The notes under the pieces are model-generated. The model was given only the letters and a program-made list of their open reading frames with translations, was not told the DNA's origin and made no database searches. A stretch of DNA of 64,000 nucleotides from Fretibacterium sp. OH1220_COT-178 (GTDB taxonomy: Bacteria; Synergistota; Synergistia; Synergistales; Aminobacteriaceae), in NCBI RefSeq assembly GCF_003860125.1, contig NZ_RQYL01000002.1, positions 95,613-159,612 on the forward strand, in the 5' to 3' direction. Position 1 is the stretch's first letter; every line of letters starts with the position of its first letter. This document shows, piece after piece, positions 25,126 to 34,205 of this stretch. A program made the translations under genes and the position numbers.

Positions 25126-26706
25126 GTGCTTTCAGGCTTTTTCACCGTCCTGGGCGGACTTGCCCTTTTTCTCTTCGGAGTCGAGACCTGCCGGGAAAGC
25201 TTTCAGGTAGTGGGAGGATGGCTTCATCGGATGCTCTTCCGACTGGCGAGAGGACGTTTCATGCCCTTCGTCTTCGGAGTTTTTTTGACGCTGTTCTCCC
25301 AGAACAGCACGATTGCCACGTCTTTGGCGATCGGTTTCGTCGATATCGGCACCATGCAGCTGACCGAGGCCATCCTGGCCATGAGCGGAGCCAGTCTGGG
25401 AGGGGGACTGGTCATCCTCCTGATCAGCCTCAATGTCGTCAGGTTCGGTCCCCTTCTGCTTTTCGCAAGCCTGCTTATGATCCGTCTTTCACGCAAGCCC
25501 GAGATTCGCAATTACGGGCGCATCCTTCAGGGCATCGGGCTCATCTTCCTGGGAATGCTCGCCATCCAGGCCGGAGTCGTTCCCATCGTGGAAAACCCCG
25601 ATGTCCGCAGCCTTATCCTTTGGAGCAGCCGCAACTCTTTCCTGATCGGCCTCGTGTCCTTTCTGCTCACCTCCCTGATCCAGAACAACACCGCGGTCGT
25701 CGCCATCGCCATATCCGTCGCCGGCACCGGCCTGATCTCCCCGACCGCGGGCATGGCCATCGTTCTGGGCGCCCACATAGGCTCGACCACCATCATCCTC
25801 ATCTCGGGCCTGAGCGGCAAACTCAACGCCCGTCGTCTGGGTCTGGCGACGGTGGTCTACAAGATCCTGGGAGCCCTCGTCATGGCCTGTGCAATTCCGT
25901 TTATGCCAACCCTGTTTCGACGGATGGGTTTGTCGGTCAGTTCCTCCCTGGTCTTTTTCCAGATTCTGCTGGCCTTCGTCAACGCCCTCGTCGTCACGCC
26001 CTTCGCACCGATTCTCCGCCGGATATGCGAACATGTTTTTCCCTCCGCGCGCAGTCCTGCCGAGCCCGCCTATCTCAACCCCGAACTGCAGAACGTCCCG
26101 GCCATAGCCCTGACGCTTCTTTCGCGCGAGCTGGTGCGGCTCTCCAATTTTCTCGAGGCCTATTTCCAGATCCTCTTCTCCTTTCCCTCGGAGCGCAAGC
26201 GGCTCCCCAAACTTCAGGAGGATATATGGAGCCTGTTTCGAGAGTGCCGGACCTACTTCTCGGCCATTCCGATTCCCCAGGGAGCTCTGGCCCTGAGGCG
26301 GAAGCACTTCAACCTTTCGATCACGCTTTCCTCCTTCGAGACCATGGCCTCCGGCATCCATTTCGAGCTTTCCCAGCTCTGGATGCCCAACTTCATGGAA
26401 AACGGCGCCCTGGACGGGTTGATCCTCAGTTTTTTAACCCTTCTGCGCCATTCCTTCCGCTTCTTCGTCCTTGGAGACGAGGCCATTGCCCGATCCGCAA
26501 GAAGCCACATCGAGAACTTTCGTATCTGTGAGGACAGCCTGGGCTACGCATTATTGCTGGATCTGGACAGGCAATACGGGGAAAACGGGCGGGAGCTGAT
26601 GATGATTCTGGCCGTCCTGGGGCGCACCGTGTATGCGGCCGAACATATGCTGAAGAACCTGGAGCACAACGAGTCCAAGTTCTCCCTATACCGTGCAATG
26701 GAGTGA
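25126..26706 (+). CDS. Na/Pi cotransporter-family membrane protein
   Basis: 526 residues. The N-terminal ~320 carry two inverted Na_Pi_cotrans repeats, each with the QNS/QNN signature (LFSQNSTIATSLAIG near residue 58; LIQNNTAVVAIAIS near 188). About eight to nine membrane segments are present. The C-terminal ~190 residues are a PhoU-like helical cytoplasmic domain. It probably takes up phosphate with Na+. It starts with GTG after GAAGGAGGG. phoU follows immediately, which supports the assignment. Confidence 0.92.
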   Translation: MLSGFFTVLGGLALFLFGVETCRESFQVVGGWLHRMLFRLARGRFMPFVFGVFLTLFSQNSTIATSLAIGFVDIGTMQLTEAILAMSGASLGGGLVILLISLNVVRFGPLLLFASLLMIRLSRKPEIRNYGRILQGIGLIFLGMLAIQAGVVPIVENPDVRSLILWSSRNSFLIGLVSFLLTSLIQNNTAVVAIAISVAGTGLISPTAGMAIVLGAHIGSTTIILISGLSGKLNARRLGLATVVYKILGALVMACAIPFMPTLFRRMGLSVSSSLVFFQILLAFVNALVVTPFAPILRRICEHVFPSARSPAEPAYLNPELQNVPAIALTLLSRELVRLSNFLEAYFQILFSFPSERKRLPKLQEDIWSLFRECRTYFSAIPIPQGALALRRKHFNLSITLSSFETMASGIHFELSQLWMPNFMENGALDGLILSFLTLLRHSFRFFVLGDEAIARSARSHIENFRICEDSLGYALLLDLDRQYGENGRELMMILAVLGRTVYAAEHMLKNLEHNESKFSLYRAME

Positions 26707-26710
26707 TGGG

Positions 26711-27490
26711 ATGAAAATGCAGAACGTCTTTGGGCGATTTTGGGGAAGGCCTCTCGCCTCCTCGAGACCTAAACCCCTGATCGGCGAGGAAAAAGCTCTC
26801 GACGAAATCCTGATGGCTCAGGACAAGGCGCGCATAACCCGAGAGGTTCTCGAGATGGGGCGGATGACGCATGAAATGCTGGCGCGAAGCCTGTACGTCT
26901 TCGAAAGCAACGACGACAAGGACGCCCGTTCCGTCATCGAACAGGACAACGAGGTCGATCGCCAGGAGATGGAGATCGACTGGGAATGCCTCTCGACCAT
27001 GGCCATACGCCAGCCGATCCATGACGACCTGCGCTTCCTGTTCGCCGTCATCAAACTGACGACGGACCTCGAGCGCGTCGCCGACGAGAGCACGAACCTC
27101 GCTCGCCACCTGCTGCTCCACCGCTCCATCATCCGGGAATCGGACGACCTCGAGGAGATCCGCTCCATGAAGGACTCGCTTCTCGAACAACTGAAGGATG
27201 TCCTGAAGGCTTTCGAAAAACAGGACCTCTCCCTCGCACGACAGGTCTTTGCCAGAGACAGGTCCATCGATGAGCGCTACAACAAACTCTACGAATCCTT
27301 TCTGGATAACATCTCAGTCAAGGACAACGACAGGATCCGCCGTCAAGCCTATATCCTGGCTCTGGCCCGACACCTCGAACGAGCGGGCGACCACATCGCC
27401 AACGTCGCTGAGTACATTTGCTTTATGATCACGGGAGAACGCATCGCCTCGGAATCGGACCCCAACAAGGACCTGAATTCCTCGGAGTGA
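26711..27490 (+). CDS. phoU: PhoU-like phosphate uptake regulator
   Basis: 259 residues of mostly helical sequence in two PhoU repeats (LDEILMAQDKARITREVLEM, AIRQPIHDDLRFLFAVIKLTTDLERVADESTN, and again in the C-terminal half, LALARHLERAGDHIANVAEYICFMITGE). The ERVADES and ERAGDHI motifs bind metal clusters in PhoU. It starts 4 bases after the nptA stop with GGAG upstream. It probably restrains the adjoining transporter when phosphate is ample. The frame begins earlier at 26693, inside nptA. Confidence 0.92.
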   Translation: MKMQNVFGRFWGRPLASSRPKPLIGEEKALDEILMAQDKARITREVLEMGRMTHEMLARSLYVFESNDDKDARSVIEQDNEVDRQEMEIDWECLSTMAIRQPIHDDLRFLFAVIKLTTDLERVADESTNLARHLLLHRSIIRESDDLEEIRSMKDSLLEQLKDVLKAFEKQDLSLARQVFARDRSIDERYNKLYESFLDNISVKDNDRIRRQAYILALARHLERAGDHIANVAEYICFMITGERIASESDPNKDLNSSE

Positions 27491-27510
27491 TCTTTTCCCG
27501 CTCTTGGGGG

Positions 27511-28074
27511 TCATTCGGCGGGCTCCCCGTCCTCTTGCTCCTCCCCGTCGAAGAGGCCCAACATATCCGAGATGTCGAAGGATTCATCCTGCTTCGCCTT
27601 GATGGCCTCGACCTCCAGATCGAGCTTCTGCCTGGCCTCCAGAACGTTCCTCGCCTGCTCCAAACGTCGAAAGGCGACCTCCGGATACCCGCGGTTGTAA
27701 AGCTCGAGCGCGGCGTTCGTAATGAAGGCCCCCAAGAAGGACTCCAGCTTGCGGGCAAGGATCTCCTCCTCGTCCCCCGCATATTTCCGGGTGAATTTTT
27801 CCACGTCCCATTCGAGCGTCTCCCTGCTGATCGACGCAAGCTCGTCCAGGACCTTGTCGAACTCGCTCTTCTGCGACGTCGAATCCACATAGCGTTGGTT
27901 CGAGTTCGTATCGTACTGCAGGACGAAGGCCGACTCCCCTCCCTCCGAGATGGTCTCCTCGGACAGCGCCGAGGAGGGAGTCCGAACTTCAACCTCGTCC
28001 TTCGGTTCCTGAACCTCCGACTTCTTTGAGCTCTTTTTGACCGCTATTGCGTCCACCCCCATAGCATCGGCCAT
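27511..28074 (-). CDS. Acidic hypothetical protein
   Basis: 187 residues, mostly helical and acidic, with no signal peptide or membrane segment. The first ~45 residues are low-complexity Lys/Glu/Ser, and the last 15 are Asp/Glu-rich. The middle (YDTNSNQRYVDSTSQKSEFD, then LESFLGAFITNAALELYNRG and AFRRLEQARNVLEA) reads as a folded helical core that I do not recognise. It is convergent with phoU, 20 bases apart, and lies downstream of htpG on the same strand. Function unknown. Confidence 0.6.
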   Translation of the reverse strand: MADAMGVDAIAVKKSSKKSEVQEPKDEVEVRTPSSALSEETISEGGESAFVLQYDTNSNQRYVDSTSQKSEFDKVLDELASISRETLEWDVEKFTRKYAGDEEEILARKLESFLGAFITNAALELYNRGYPEVAFRRLEQARNVLEARQKLDLEVEAIKAKQDESFDISDMLGLFDGEEQEDGEPAE

Positions 28075-28109
28075 CCGCCCAGCGGACGGCCGTCAGAAAT
28101 TCGTTTGCT

Positions 28110-29999
28110 CTACTCGCCCTCTCCCTCCAGGGCCAAAGCCATAACCGCACTCAGCCTTTTGACGAAAACGGACGGATCGGAGACCGTTCCCCCCTCCAGG
28201 ATCAGCGCCTGATCATACAGGACACCCAGGAAGTTTTCGACCCTCTCGTCCTCCTCCTCAGCCATCTTCAGAAGGCGGAGGACAAGAGGATGCCCGGCGT
28301 TCAGCTCCAGAATACGCTTTTGGGACGGTACCTCCCCTCCCATCGCACGCATGAGCTGTTCCATCTGGAGGGACATGCCGTTTCGGGAATCCACCAGGCA
28401 GGCCGGAGAGGAGGTCATCCGAAGCGAGAGACGCACGTCCTCCAGAGAATCCCCAAAGATCTTCAGCGTTTGTTCCCTGAGGGGGGCAAAGTCCGACTCG
28501 AGCGCCTTGAGGCGGGCTTCCTCCTCCCTGCGCTCGTCCTCACTTGAAGGATGAACGGAATCGCTTGCCACATTCAGAAGCTTGAGGGATTCGAACTCGG
28601 GCCCTTCCGCAAGGACCACCTCGTCCACCGGATCCGTCAACAACAGGACCTCGTATCCCTTCTCCACAAGACGCTCCAGCTTGGGGGACGCCTTGAGCGC
28701 CGCCAGGTCCCGGCCTGCCAGGCAGAAAATCCCCTCTTGATCCGACTTCATGCGTTCCCTATAGCCTGCGAGGGTCGTCCAGCCCTCCTGGGCGGTCGAG
28801 CGGAACAACGCCAGCTCCAGGATCGTCGCCGAGTGTTCCCGGTCCCGGACGAGCCCCTCCTTCAGCACCCTGCCGAAGGTGCTCCAGAACTTCTCGTAGG
28901 CCTCCCTCTCGGACTCCAGCATCCTCCGAAGGGAGGCAAAAACCTTGCGCTGCGTGCTGCGGCGGATGACCCGGATGATCGGGTTGTCCTGCAGAATCTC
29001 CCGGGAGATGTTCAGCGGGAGGTCCTCGGAATCCACGACGCCCCTCACGAATCGCATATACTCGGGAATGAGGTCGTGGCAGTCGTTCATAATGAAGACT
29101 CGCTTGATGTAGAGGCTGATCCCCCCGGCCTTCGGGTCCATGAAGAGGTCGAAGGGAGCCTCGGAGGGAACAAAGAGCAACCCCTTGAAGCTGACGGTTC
29201 CCTCCGCGTTCAGGACGATGCGGGTCAGGGGGGCCTTCCAGTCGTGCGTCAGATGGCGATAGAACTCGTGGTACTCCTCCTCCGAAACCTCGCCCTCCGC
29301 ACGGCACCAAATCGCCTTCCGGGAGTTGATGACCTCGTCCTGAAAAGACTCCTTGCCGTCCTTCCATTGGGAGGTATTCAGAAGGATTGGCCAGGCGATG
29401 AAATCCGAATACCGCTTGACGATATCGCGGATCGTCCACTCCTCGGTGTAGTCCTTCTCGTCCTCGCCGACCGGACGCAGGTAAAGGGTGACCGTCGTAC
29501 CGCATTCCGGCCGTTCGGCATCGGACAGGGAATACCCCCCCTGGCCGTCGGACTCGAAGCGGAAGGCCTCGTTCGTCCCCAGCTTACGGGAGACGAGTGT
29601 CACCCGGTCGGCGACCATGAAGACCGAGTAGAACCCCACCCCAAACTGTCCGATCAGCTGCTCCCCTGCGTTCTCGTCCCCGTTTGCAGCCAGGAACTCA
29701 CGGGTTCCCGACTTGGCGATGGTGCCGAGATATCGCACAATCTCCTCGCGCGTCATGCCTATTCCGTTGTCCGAGACCGTCAGAGTGCGAGCTTCCCTGT
29801 CACGGACGATACGAATCTCCGGATCGAAGCCCGCCAGCTCGCTGTCGAACAGGGCCTCGATCCGACGCTTATCCAGCGCGTCAGAGGCGTTGGAAATCAG
29901 CTCGCGCAAAAAAATGTCCCGGTTGGAATACACCGAGTGTATCATCAACCTCAGAAGCTCAGCAGCCTCCGATTGAAATTGGAATTTTTCCTCCGCCAT
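28110..29999 (-). CDS. htpG: Molecular chaperone HtpG (Hsp90)
   Basis: 629 residues, full family length. The N-terminal ATPase has NRDIFLRELISNASDALDKRR, DNGIGMTREEIVRYLGTIAKSGT and GQFGVGFYSVFMVADRV. The middle domain has GTTVTLYLRPVGEDEKDY and LPLNISREILQDN, and the C-terminal dimerisation domain ends at 28110. The start at 29999 (MAEEKFQFQSEAAELL) agrees with family alignments; a longer frame to 30074 is not conserved. AAGGGAGA precedes it. A promoter is seen at 30095-30124. No CIRCE element was seen. Confidence 0.96.
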   Translation of the reverse strand: MAEEKFQFQSEAAELLRLMIHSVYSNRDIFLRELISNASDALDKRRIEALFDSELAGFDPEIRIVRDREARTLTVSDNGIGMTREEIVRYLGTIAKSGTREFLAANGDENAGEQLIGQFGVGFYSVFMVADRVTLVSRKLGTNEAFRFESDGQGGYSLSDAERPECGTTVTLYLRPVGEDEKDYTEEWTIRDIVKRYSDFIAWPILLNTSQWKDGKESFQDEVINSRKAIWCRAEGEVSEEEYHEFYRHLTHDWKAPLTRIVLNAEGTVSFKGLLFVPSEAPFDLFMDPKAGGISLYIKRVFIMNDCHDLIPEYMRFVRGVVDSEDLPLNISREILQDNPIIRVIRRSTQRKVFASLRRMLESEREAYEKFWSTFGRVLKEGLVRDREHSATILELALFRSTAQEGWTTLAGYRERMKSDQEGIFCLAGRDLAALKASPKLERLVEKGYEVLLLTDPVDEVVLAEGPEFESLKLLNVASDSVHPSSEDERREEEARLKALESDFAPLREQTLKIFGDSLEDVRLSLRMTSSPACLVDSRNGMSLQMEQLMRAMGGEVPSQKRILELNAGHPLVLRLLKMAEEEDERVENFLGVLYDQALILEGGTVSDPSVFVKRLSAVMALALEGEGE

Positions 30000-30094
30000 A
30001 AGGCCAGATCTCCCTTCCTGCGGCTCTCGCGGGTGCCTCCGCGGAGCGCACGGCTTGCGACAAAAACCATACAAAGCCTCCCGGCACGGCTCTG

Positions 30095-30124
30095 ATTATA
30101 GCCTCTCCCGGCGTCCAAATACAA
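30095..30124 (-). promoter_or_regulatory. htpG promoter
   Basis: Minus strand: -35 TTGTAT (30119-30124), 18-base spacer, -10 TATAAT (30095-30100). The leader to the start codon is about 95 bases. The -10 is perfect and the -35 matches 4 of 6. Confidence 0.55.
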
Positions 30125-30220
30125 GCAAGATGCCGAAATCCCAATCGCTGGCCCGACGAACGTGCCGTCCCCAAACCGGCTCTCCCGTCCCGGCGAAAGA
30201 GGCCCCGAAAAATCCCATGC

Positions 30221-30229
30221 TGTTATAAT
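30221..30229 (+). promoter_or_regulatory. Extended -10 promoter for the 30,348-33,897 gene run
   Basis: TGTTATAAT is an extended -10 (TGnTATAAT). No -35 is needed for such promoters and none is visible. It lies about 120 bases before the small membrane protein gene. Confidence 0.5.
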
Positions 30230-30347
30230 TTCTGTGGATCGCCGTGCGCTTCGGGCATCGGCGTGGAACACTTCCCGTTTCATCCGCGCCCGTCGGCAGT
30301 GAAACGGTGTTGTGCCGGCCGTACCGGTCGAATTTGGGAGGCCCCTC

Positions 30348-30557
30348 ATGTCCAAACGCAACCCCCAAGATACGCCCCGCTGTCTCGTCATCTCCGCCTT
30401 GGCCATCGCGCTGCTGACGCTTCTGGTCCGAGGCCTTCTGCTCCCTTGGAGCGAGGAGGGGGTCTTGTTCGCGCTCTACGGTGCGGGGGTCGGATTTTCG
30501 CTCGCCGTCCTCTGCAACCTGGGGCTGATCTGGCTGATGCGGCGTCGAAAACCCTGA
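30348..30557 (+). CDS. Small two-span membrane protein
   Basis: 69 residues with two hydrophobic segments (LVISALAIALLTLLVRGLLL and FALYGAGVGFSLAVLCNLGL) and a basic C-terminus RRRKP. GGGAGG lies 7 bases before the ATG. No family recognised. It is followed after 13 bases by a DUF1294 gene; the two small membrane proteins may be linked. Confidence 0.65.
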   Translation: MSKRNPQDTPRCLVISALAIALLTLLVRGLLLPWSEEGVLFALYGAGVGFSLAVLCNLGLIWLMRRRKP

Positions 30558-30570
30558 TGGAGGCCCTGCA

Positions 30571-30927
30571 GTGAAAAAACTCTCCTACACGAAGTTCTAC
30601 CTGTCCTTGGCCGTTATCGCCGGACTCCTGGCAGCCGCGGCGATCCGGGCTCTGGGCTGGAACCCCGCTCCCTACGCCCTGTGGCTCATAAGCACAAGCC
30701 TCGTGTCCTTTGCCCTCTATGGCTACGACAAGTTCCAAGGCAGCCATGGAGGAGGGCGAATCCCCGAGGCGGTGCTGCACCTGCTCGCACTCTCCGGAGG
30801 ATTCGCCGGAGGGTGGCTGGGCCGTGTTCTGTTTCGGCACAAGACCCGCAAGACGCGCTTTCTTTTCATCCTCATCCTGGCCACCCTTCTGCACGCCGTC
30901 CCCATCCTCCGGATGGTTCGTGGCTGA
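30571..30927 (+). CDS. DUF1294-family small membrane protein
   Basis: 118 residues with about three to four hydrophobic segments. The DUF1294 signature is SFALYGYDKFQGSHGGGRIPEAVLHLLALSGGF, followed by HKTRKTRFLF. Function is unknown. It starts with GTG after TGGAGG. The AddB-like nuclease gene begins 3 bases after its stop. Confidence 0.85.
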   Translation: MKKLSYTKFYLSLAVIAGLLAAAAIRALGWNPAPYALWLISTSLVSFALYGYDKFQGSHGGGRIPEAVLHLLALSGGFAGGWLGRVLFRHKTRKTRFLFILILATLLHAVPILRMVRG

Positions 30928-30930
30928 CCG

Positions 30931-33897
30931 ATGCGCGTGCTCTCCTACCGCAGGGTCTCCGAGCTCGACCGGCTGATGCGGGAGTTCATCCCCTTGGGGG
31001 AGGACGTTCGCTTTCTCGTCCCCTCGAGACGGGACCGAAGCTGGTGGCTGGACCGGTCTGGCAACGGAGAGTTCGGACTCGCCGAAGTGCCGACGGATGT
31101 CCTGTGGAACTGGCAGGACCTCTATGAGGATGTCGCCGCCTTTACCGAGGGACGGCGTCTGCGTCCCATCGATCCGCCCGACCACCGGCTGATCCTGAGT
31201 CGCCTTCTGGGCGACCTCCTGAAGGAGGAACCCAAGCTCCTGACCCTCTGGCCCGGGCTTGGCCGGAAGGGTTTTCTGGACATTCTCTCGGAGGACATCA
31301 GGGAGCTGCTCAATGAGGCCATCCTTCCGGAACAGACGGAAGCCGGCCTGCCCGAGGACAACCCTACGTCGCAGGTCCTCCCCCGCCTCTATCGGAGCTA
31401 TCTGAAGTACCTGGAGGACAACGGTCTGATGGACAGCGCACAGATCTGTACCGCCACCCTGAGCCTTCTGGAGTCCTCCTCCCTGCCCTGGGGGTCGGAT
31501 TTCGCGCTCGTCCTCACAGGTTTTCTCTCCTTCACCCAGGCCCAGGTGCGTCTGGTCCGGAAGCTGAACGACCGATGCCGGGAGGTGATCGTGCTGAAGC
31601 CCGAGGCGGACCTCCCCCATTTTCACGACGCCGCCCGCCAGCTGGAGAAACTCACCTGGGAAGAGGAACCCCGGCGCGTGCCGGGACGCATCCTCCGGAT
31701 GCGGACCACGGAGAGCGAACTCGAGGCAGAGGCCGCAGCCCGTGCTCTGGCCCTATGGAGCGCCGGACGAGGTCCATTGTCCTCGGAACGGGATTTTCCC
31801 GGCTTTGGGGCCGTCGGCATCATGCTGCCCTCGGACGGCGAGGAGGCCGTATCCGAGGCGCTGACCCGCTATGCCGTTCCTCATAGCGCAGCTCAGGGGA
31901 TATCCGTCGACCGGACCCTGCCCGGCCGGGTGCTCTCGGCGATGTGGGTGCTTCGAAGCCAGGGCTTTCGCACCTACGACACCGCCCTTTTCCTGGCCCA
32001 GCCCTGCTTCACCGGCGAGGAGTTCTCCGTCGCCGAGGCCCTGAAGGCCGGACCGTACGGTCTGGCCGGATGGAAGGCCTATCTGGGGGAGAAGACCCCC
32101 TTGAAGGATGGGCGGAGAGAAAGACGCTCCTCCGCCCTTCGGGCTCTGCTGGCCACTGAGCGGTTCTGCAGGGTGTTGGCCCGCGGAGCCCCCCCGCCGG
32201 ATCTGATGGAGGCCTTCCATAAATTTCTGTGCGAAAAGGGGCTATGGCTCGATCGCCTGAAGGCACTGCCCTTGAGCTATCCCGAGCTGGACGAGACCAT
32301 CCGCACGACGGCCTCCGCCGTGGACTCCGTTCGAGAGAAGGCCCTGGCGCTTCGGGAGCTTCTGCCGGACATCGGCCCCTTGGGCAGGCAGGCCCTCAAA
32401 GGCGAAGATGCCGCCGAATTCCTTCAGATCTGGTGCCGGGAAACCCGTATTCGCCCGACGCCCCCCCTTGCGGGAGCCGTGACGCTCCATACGGGTCCCC
32501 CTCCGGTTCTGGCCTCCTATCCCGTATGGATCATGCTCGGCGTCTCCCAGAGGGACTGGCCGGGCCGTATCGCAGGTTCGCCGCTCCTGGGCGGCCCCGA
32601 GCGGGAACGACTCGCCGAGGCGGAGGCCTGGCTTCCCTCCATCCAGGACAAACACCTCCAAAGGGAGGCCCTCTTTCGCCGTTTGATCCTGACGGGCGAG
32701 GAGATGACGATTCTCTCAAAGGCCGAGGCGGACGACAACGGACGTCCCATTCCGGAGACCCCTTTTCTGGATCGCTTCATGGCGGACATGGGGGACTGGG
32801 CTTTGAGGACCCTGCCCGTCGAGGGAATCGACATCCTTCTGCCGACCGACGGACACGCCTTCGAGGATGTCGATGCACCGCTCGATGAACGCGCTCGACG
32901 CTTTGACCCCGTCGCCGGATCCTGCGGCCGGATGGAGGAGCGTCCTCTCACGCTCGCGGTCAGCGACCTCCAGACGCTCCTCGAGTGTCCCCTGCGCTAC
33001 TGGCTGCAGCGCAGAGCACGATTGAGGGAACGGCCCCTGGGCCTCGTCTCCGCGGCGGACTGGGGGGCCCTGACCCATAAGTTCTGGGAACGGGTCTGGA
33101 GGCGCTTCGACGAGCGGCGCGAGGGCTTTTTGGAGATTGCCGACGCGGAGTGGAGGGCCCTCTCGGCGGTGGACACGGAGTACACGGCGTACGCTCCGAT
33201 GATTCGGGACCGGCGTCTCGGCCGCAGAAGGGAGATCCTGAGGCTTCGGGTGATGCGTCTGGCGGTGCTGCAAGCCCGTATTCTCGAACGGCTGGCGCAA
33301 GCCGGGTTCCGACACCGGGCCATCCTGCTGGAGGAGGATGCGGAGCTGCTCTGCGAGTTGGAAGGGGTCCGCTTCTCCGGCCGGTGCGACCGCGTGGAAA
33401 TTCTGGAGGGACGCGACGGCGCCCTTCGGGCCGTCATCACGGACTACAAGACGGGACGAAGTGCGAGGTACGAGGAAGGACTTTCGGGGCTTGAACGCTA
33501 CCCCTGGCACGACGGCGGCCTGGACCGATTTCTCCGTGGACTCCAGCTGTCGTCCTATGCCTTGATGTACGCCCGGCAGCATTCGGACGCCGTGCTTGCC
33601 GGTGTCTGCCTTTTGGGACATCAGGACGGAGGGCTTGCCGGCACCTTTTCCGAGGAGCTCCGGGGCCCCTGCACGGCGGAGCTGCGGGGAGAAAAGAAGG
33701 GCAACCGCTGTACCCTGGAAGAACGGCAGGAGGAGGCCCGCTACGCGATGGTTTGCGCCGCCCGGATACTCGGGGAAGGCCGTTTTGCCCCGTTTTACGG
33801 CGCACCCTCCTGCCGCTACTGCGGCATGAAGAGCGTCTGCCGCAGGGGAGAGACCGTCGGCGAGGCCCTGGGTCCCGAGGAGGATCCGGACGAATGA
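30931..33897 (+). CDS. addB: AddB-like PD-(D/E)XK nuclease/helicase-fold protein
   Basis: 988 residues. The C-terminal third carries a RecB-type nuclease with GVRFSGRCDRVEILEGRDG and VITDYKTGRSARY (D...E...K active site). Cysteines in LECPLRYWLQRR and in the C-terminal CRYCGMKSVC are placed as the iron-sulfur staple of AddB. The N-terminal two-thirds resemble the inactivated helicase region of AddB, with no clear Walker A. It would process double-strand breaks with AddA. No addA gene follows: after the stop a frame of 18 codons ends and the sequence turns AT-richer. The partner must lie elsewhere. The gene is 3 bases behind DUF1294. Confidence 0.85.
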   Translation: MRVLSYRRVSELDRLMREFIPLGEDVRFLVPSRRDRSWWLDRSGNGEFGLAEVPTDVLWNWQDLYEDVAAFTEGRRLRPIDPPDHRLILSRLLGDLLKEEPKLLTLWPGLGRKGFLDILSEDIRELLNEAILPEQTEAGLPEDNPTSQVLPRLYRSYLKYLEDNGLMDSAQICTATLSLLESSSLPWGSDFALVLTGFLSFTQAQVRLVRKLNDRCREVIVLKPEADLPHFHDAARQLEKLTWEEEPRRVPGRILRMRTTESELEAEAAARALALWSAGRGPLSSERDFPGFGAVGIMLPSDGEEAVSEALTRYAVPHSAAQGISVDRTLPGRVLSAMWVLRSQGFRTYDTALFLAQPCFTGEEFSVAEALKAGPYGLAGWKAYLGEKTPLKDGRRERRSSALRALLATERFCRVLARGAPPPDLMEAFHKFLCEKGLWLDRLKALPLSYPELDETIRTTASAVDSVREKALALRELLPDIGPLGRQALKGEDAAEFLQIWCRETRIRPTPPLAGAVTLHTGPPPVLASYPVWIMLGVSQRDWPGRIAGSPLLGGPERERLAEAEAWLPSIQDKHLQREALFRRLILTGEEMTILSKAEADDNGRPIPETPFLDRFMADMGDWALRTLPVEGIDILLPTDGHAFEDVDAPLDERARRFDPVAGSCGRMEERPLTLAVSDLQTLLECPLRYWLQRRARLRERPLGLVSAADWGALTHKFWERVWRRFDERREGFLEIADAEWRALSAVDTEYTAYAPMIRDRRLGRRREILRLRVMRLAVLQARILERLAQAGFRHRAILLEEDAELLCELEGVRFSGRCDRVEILEGRDGALRAVITDYKTGRSARYEEGLSGLERYPWHDGGLDRFLRGLQLSSYALMYARQHSDAVLAGVCLLGHQDGGLAGTFSEELRGPCTAELRGEKKGNRCTLEERQEEARYAMVCAARILGEGRFAPFYGAPSCRYCGMKSVCRRGETVGEALGPEEDPDE

Positions 33898-34205
33898 TCC
33901 TTGCCGTCGCGAGCATCTTCCTCGCCCTGCTGTCTCCCGGGGTCGGCTGAAAAACTGCAAAAGCGCGCGCTGTCCATTCGATCCTATTTTCCCGCAGCAA
34001 CAGGATTGAGACAACGAGACGGCACCGTATGGGAAGGCTTTTTTGTTCAAACACAATGGGCAGGACAATATCTTACGGCGCAGCTCCATGAAAAAGGCCG
34101 TTTGCCTGAGGACCGGGGATGCAAAGTGCGATGGGACGTCCCATTGGATACCGGTTCACAGCCAATGCCATTTTTCGACGTCGCCGAATTTCGGGTGAGT
34201 ATGAG
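33898..34205. other. AT-richer intergenic region before the MurR/RpiR gene
   Basis: About 310 bases. An 18-codon frame (33894-33950) overlaps the addB stop as ATGA but has no homology I recognise. The rest is less GC-rich than the flanks. Weak -35/-10 pairs can be drawn, none convincing. No gene is assigned. Confidence 0.4.

Noticed and set aside
30000..30100. CIRCE heat-shock operator before htpG
   Set aside because: No TTAGCACTC-N9-GAGTGCTAA-type repeat was found near the promoter.
33894..33950. A truncated addA beginning right after addB
   Set aside because: The frame ends after 18 codons with no helicase motif; overlap by ATGA alone is not enough.
34119..34205. Longer N-terminus for the MurR/RpiR regulator
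   Set aside because: The extra 29 residues have no family match, and a ribosome site precedes the ATG at 34206.
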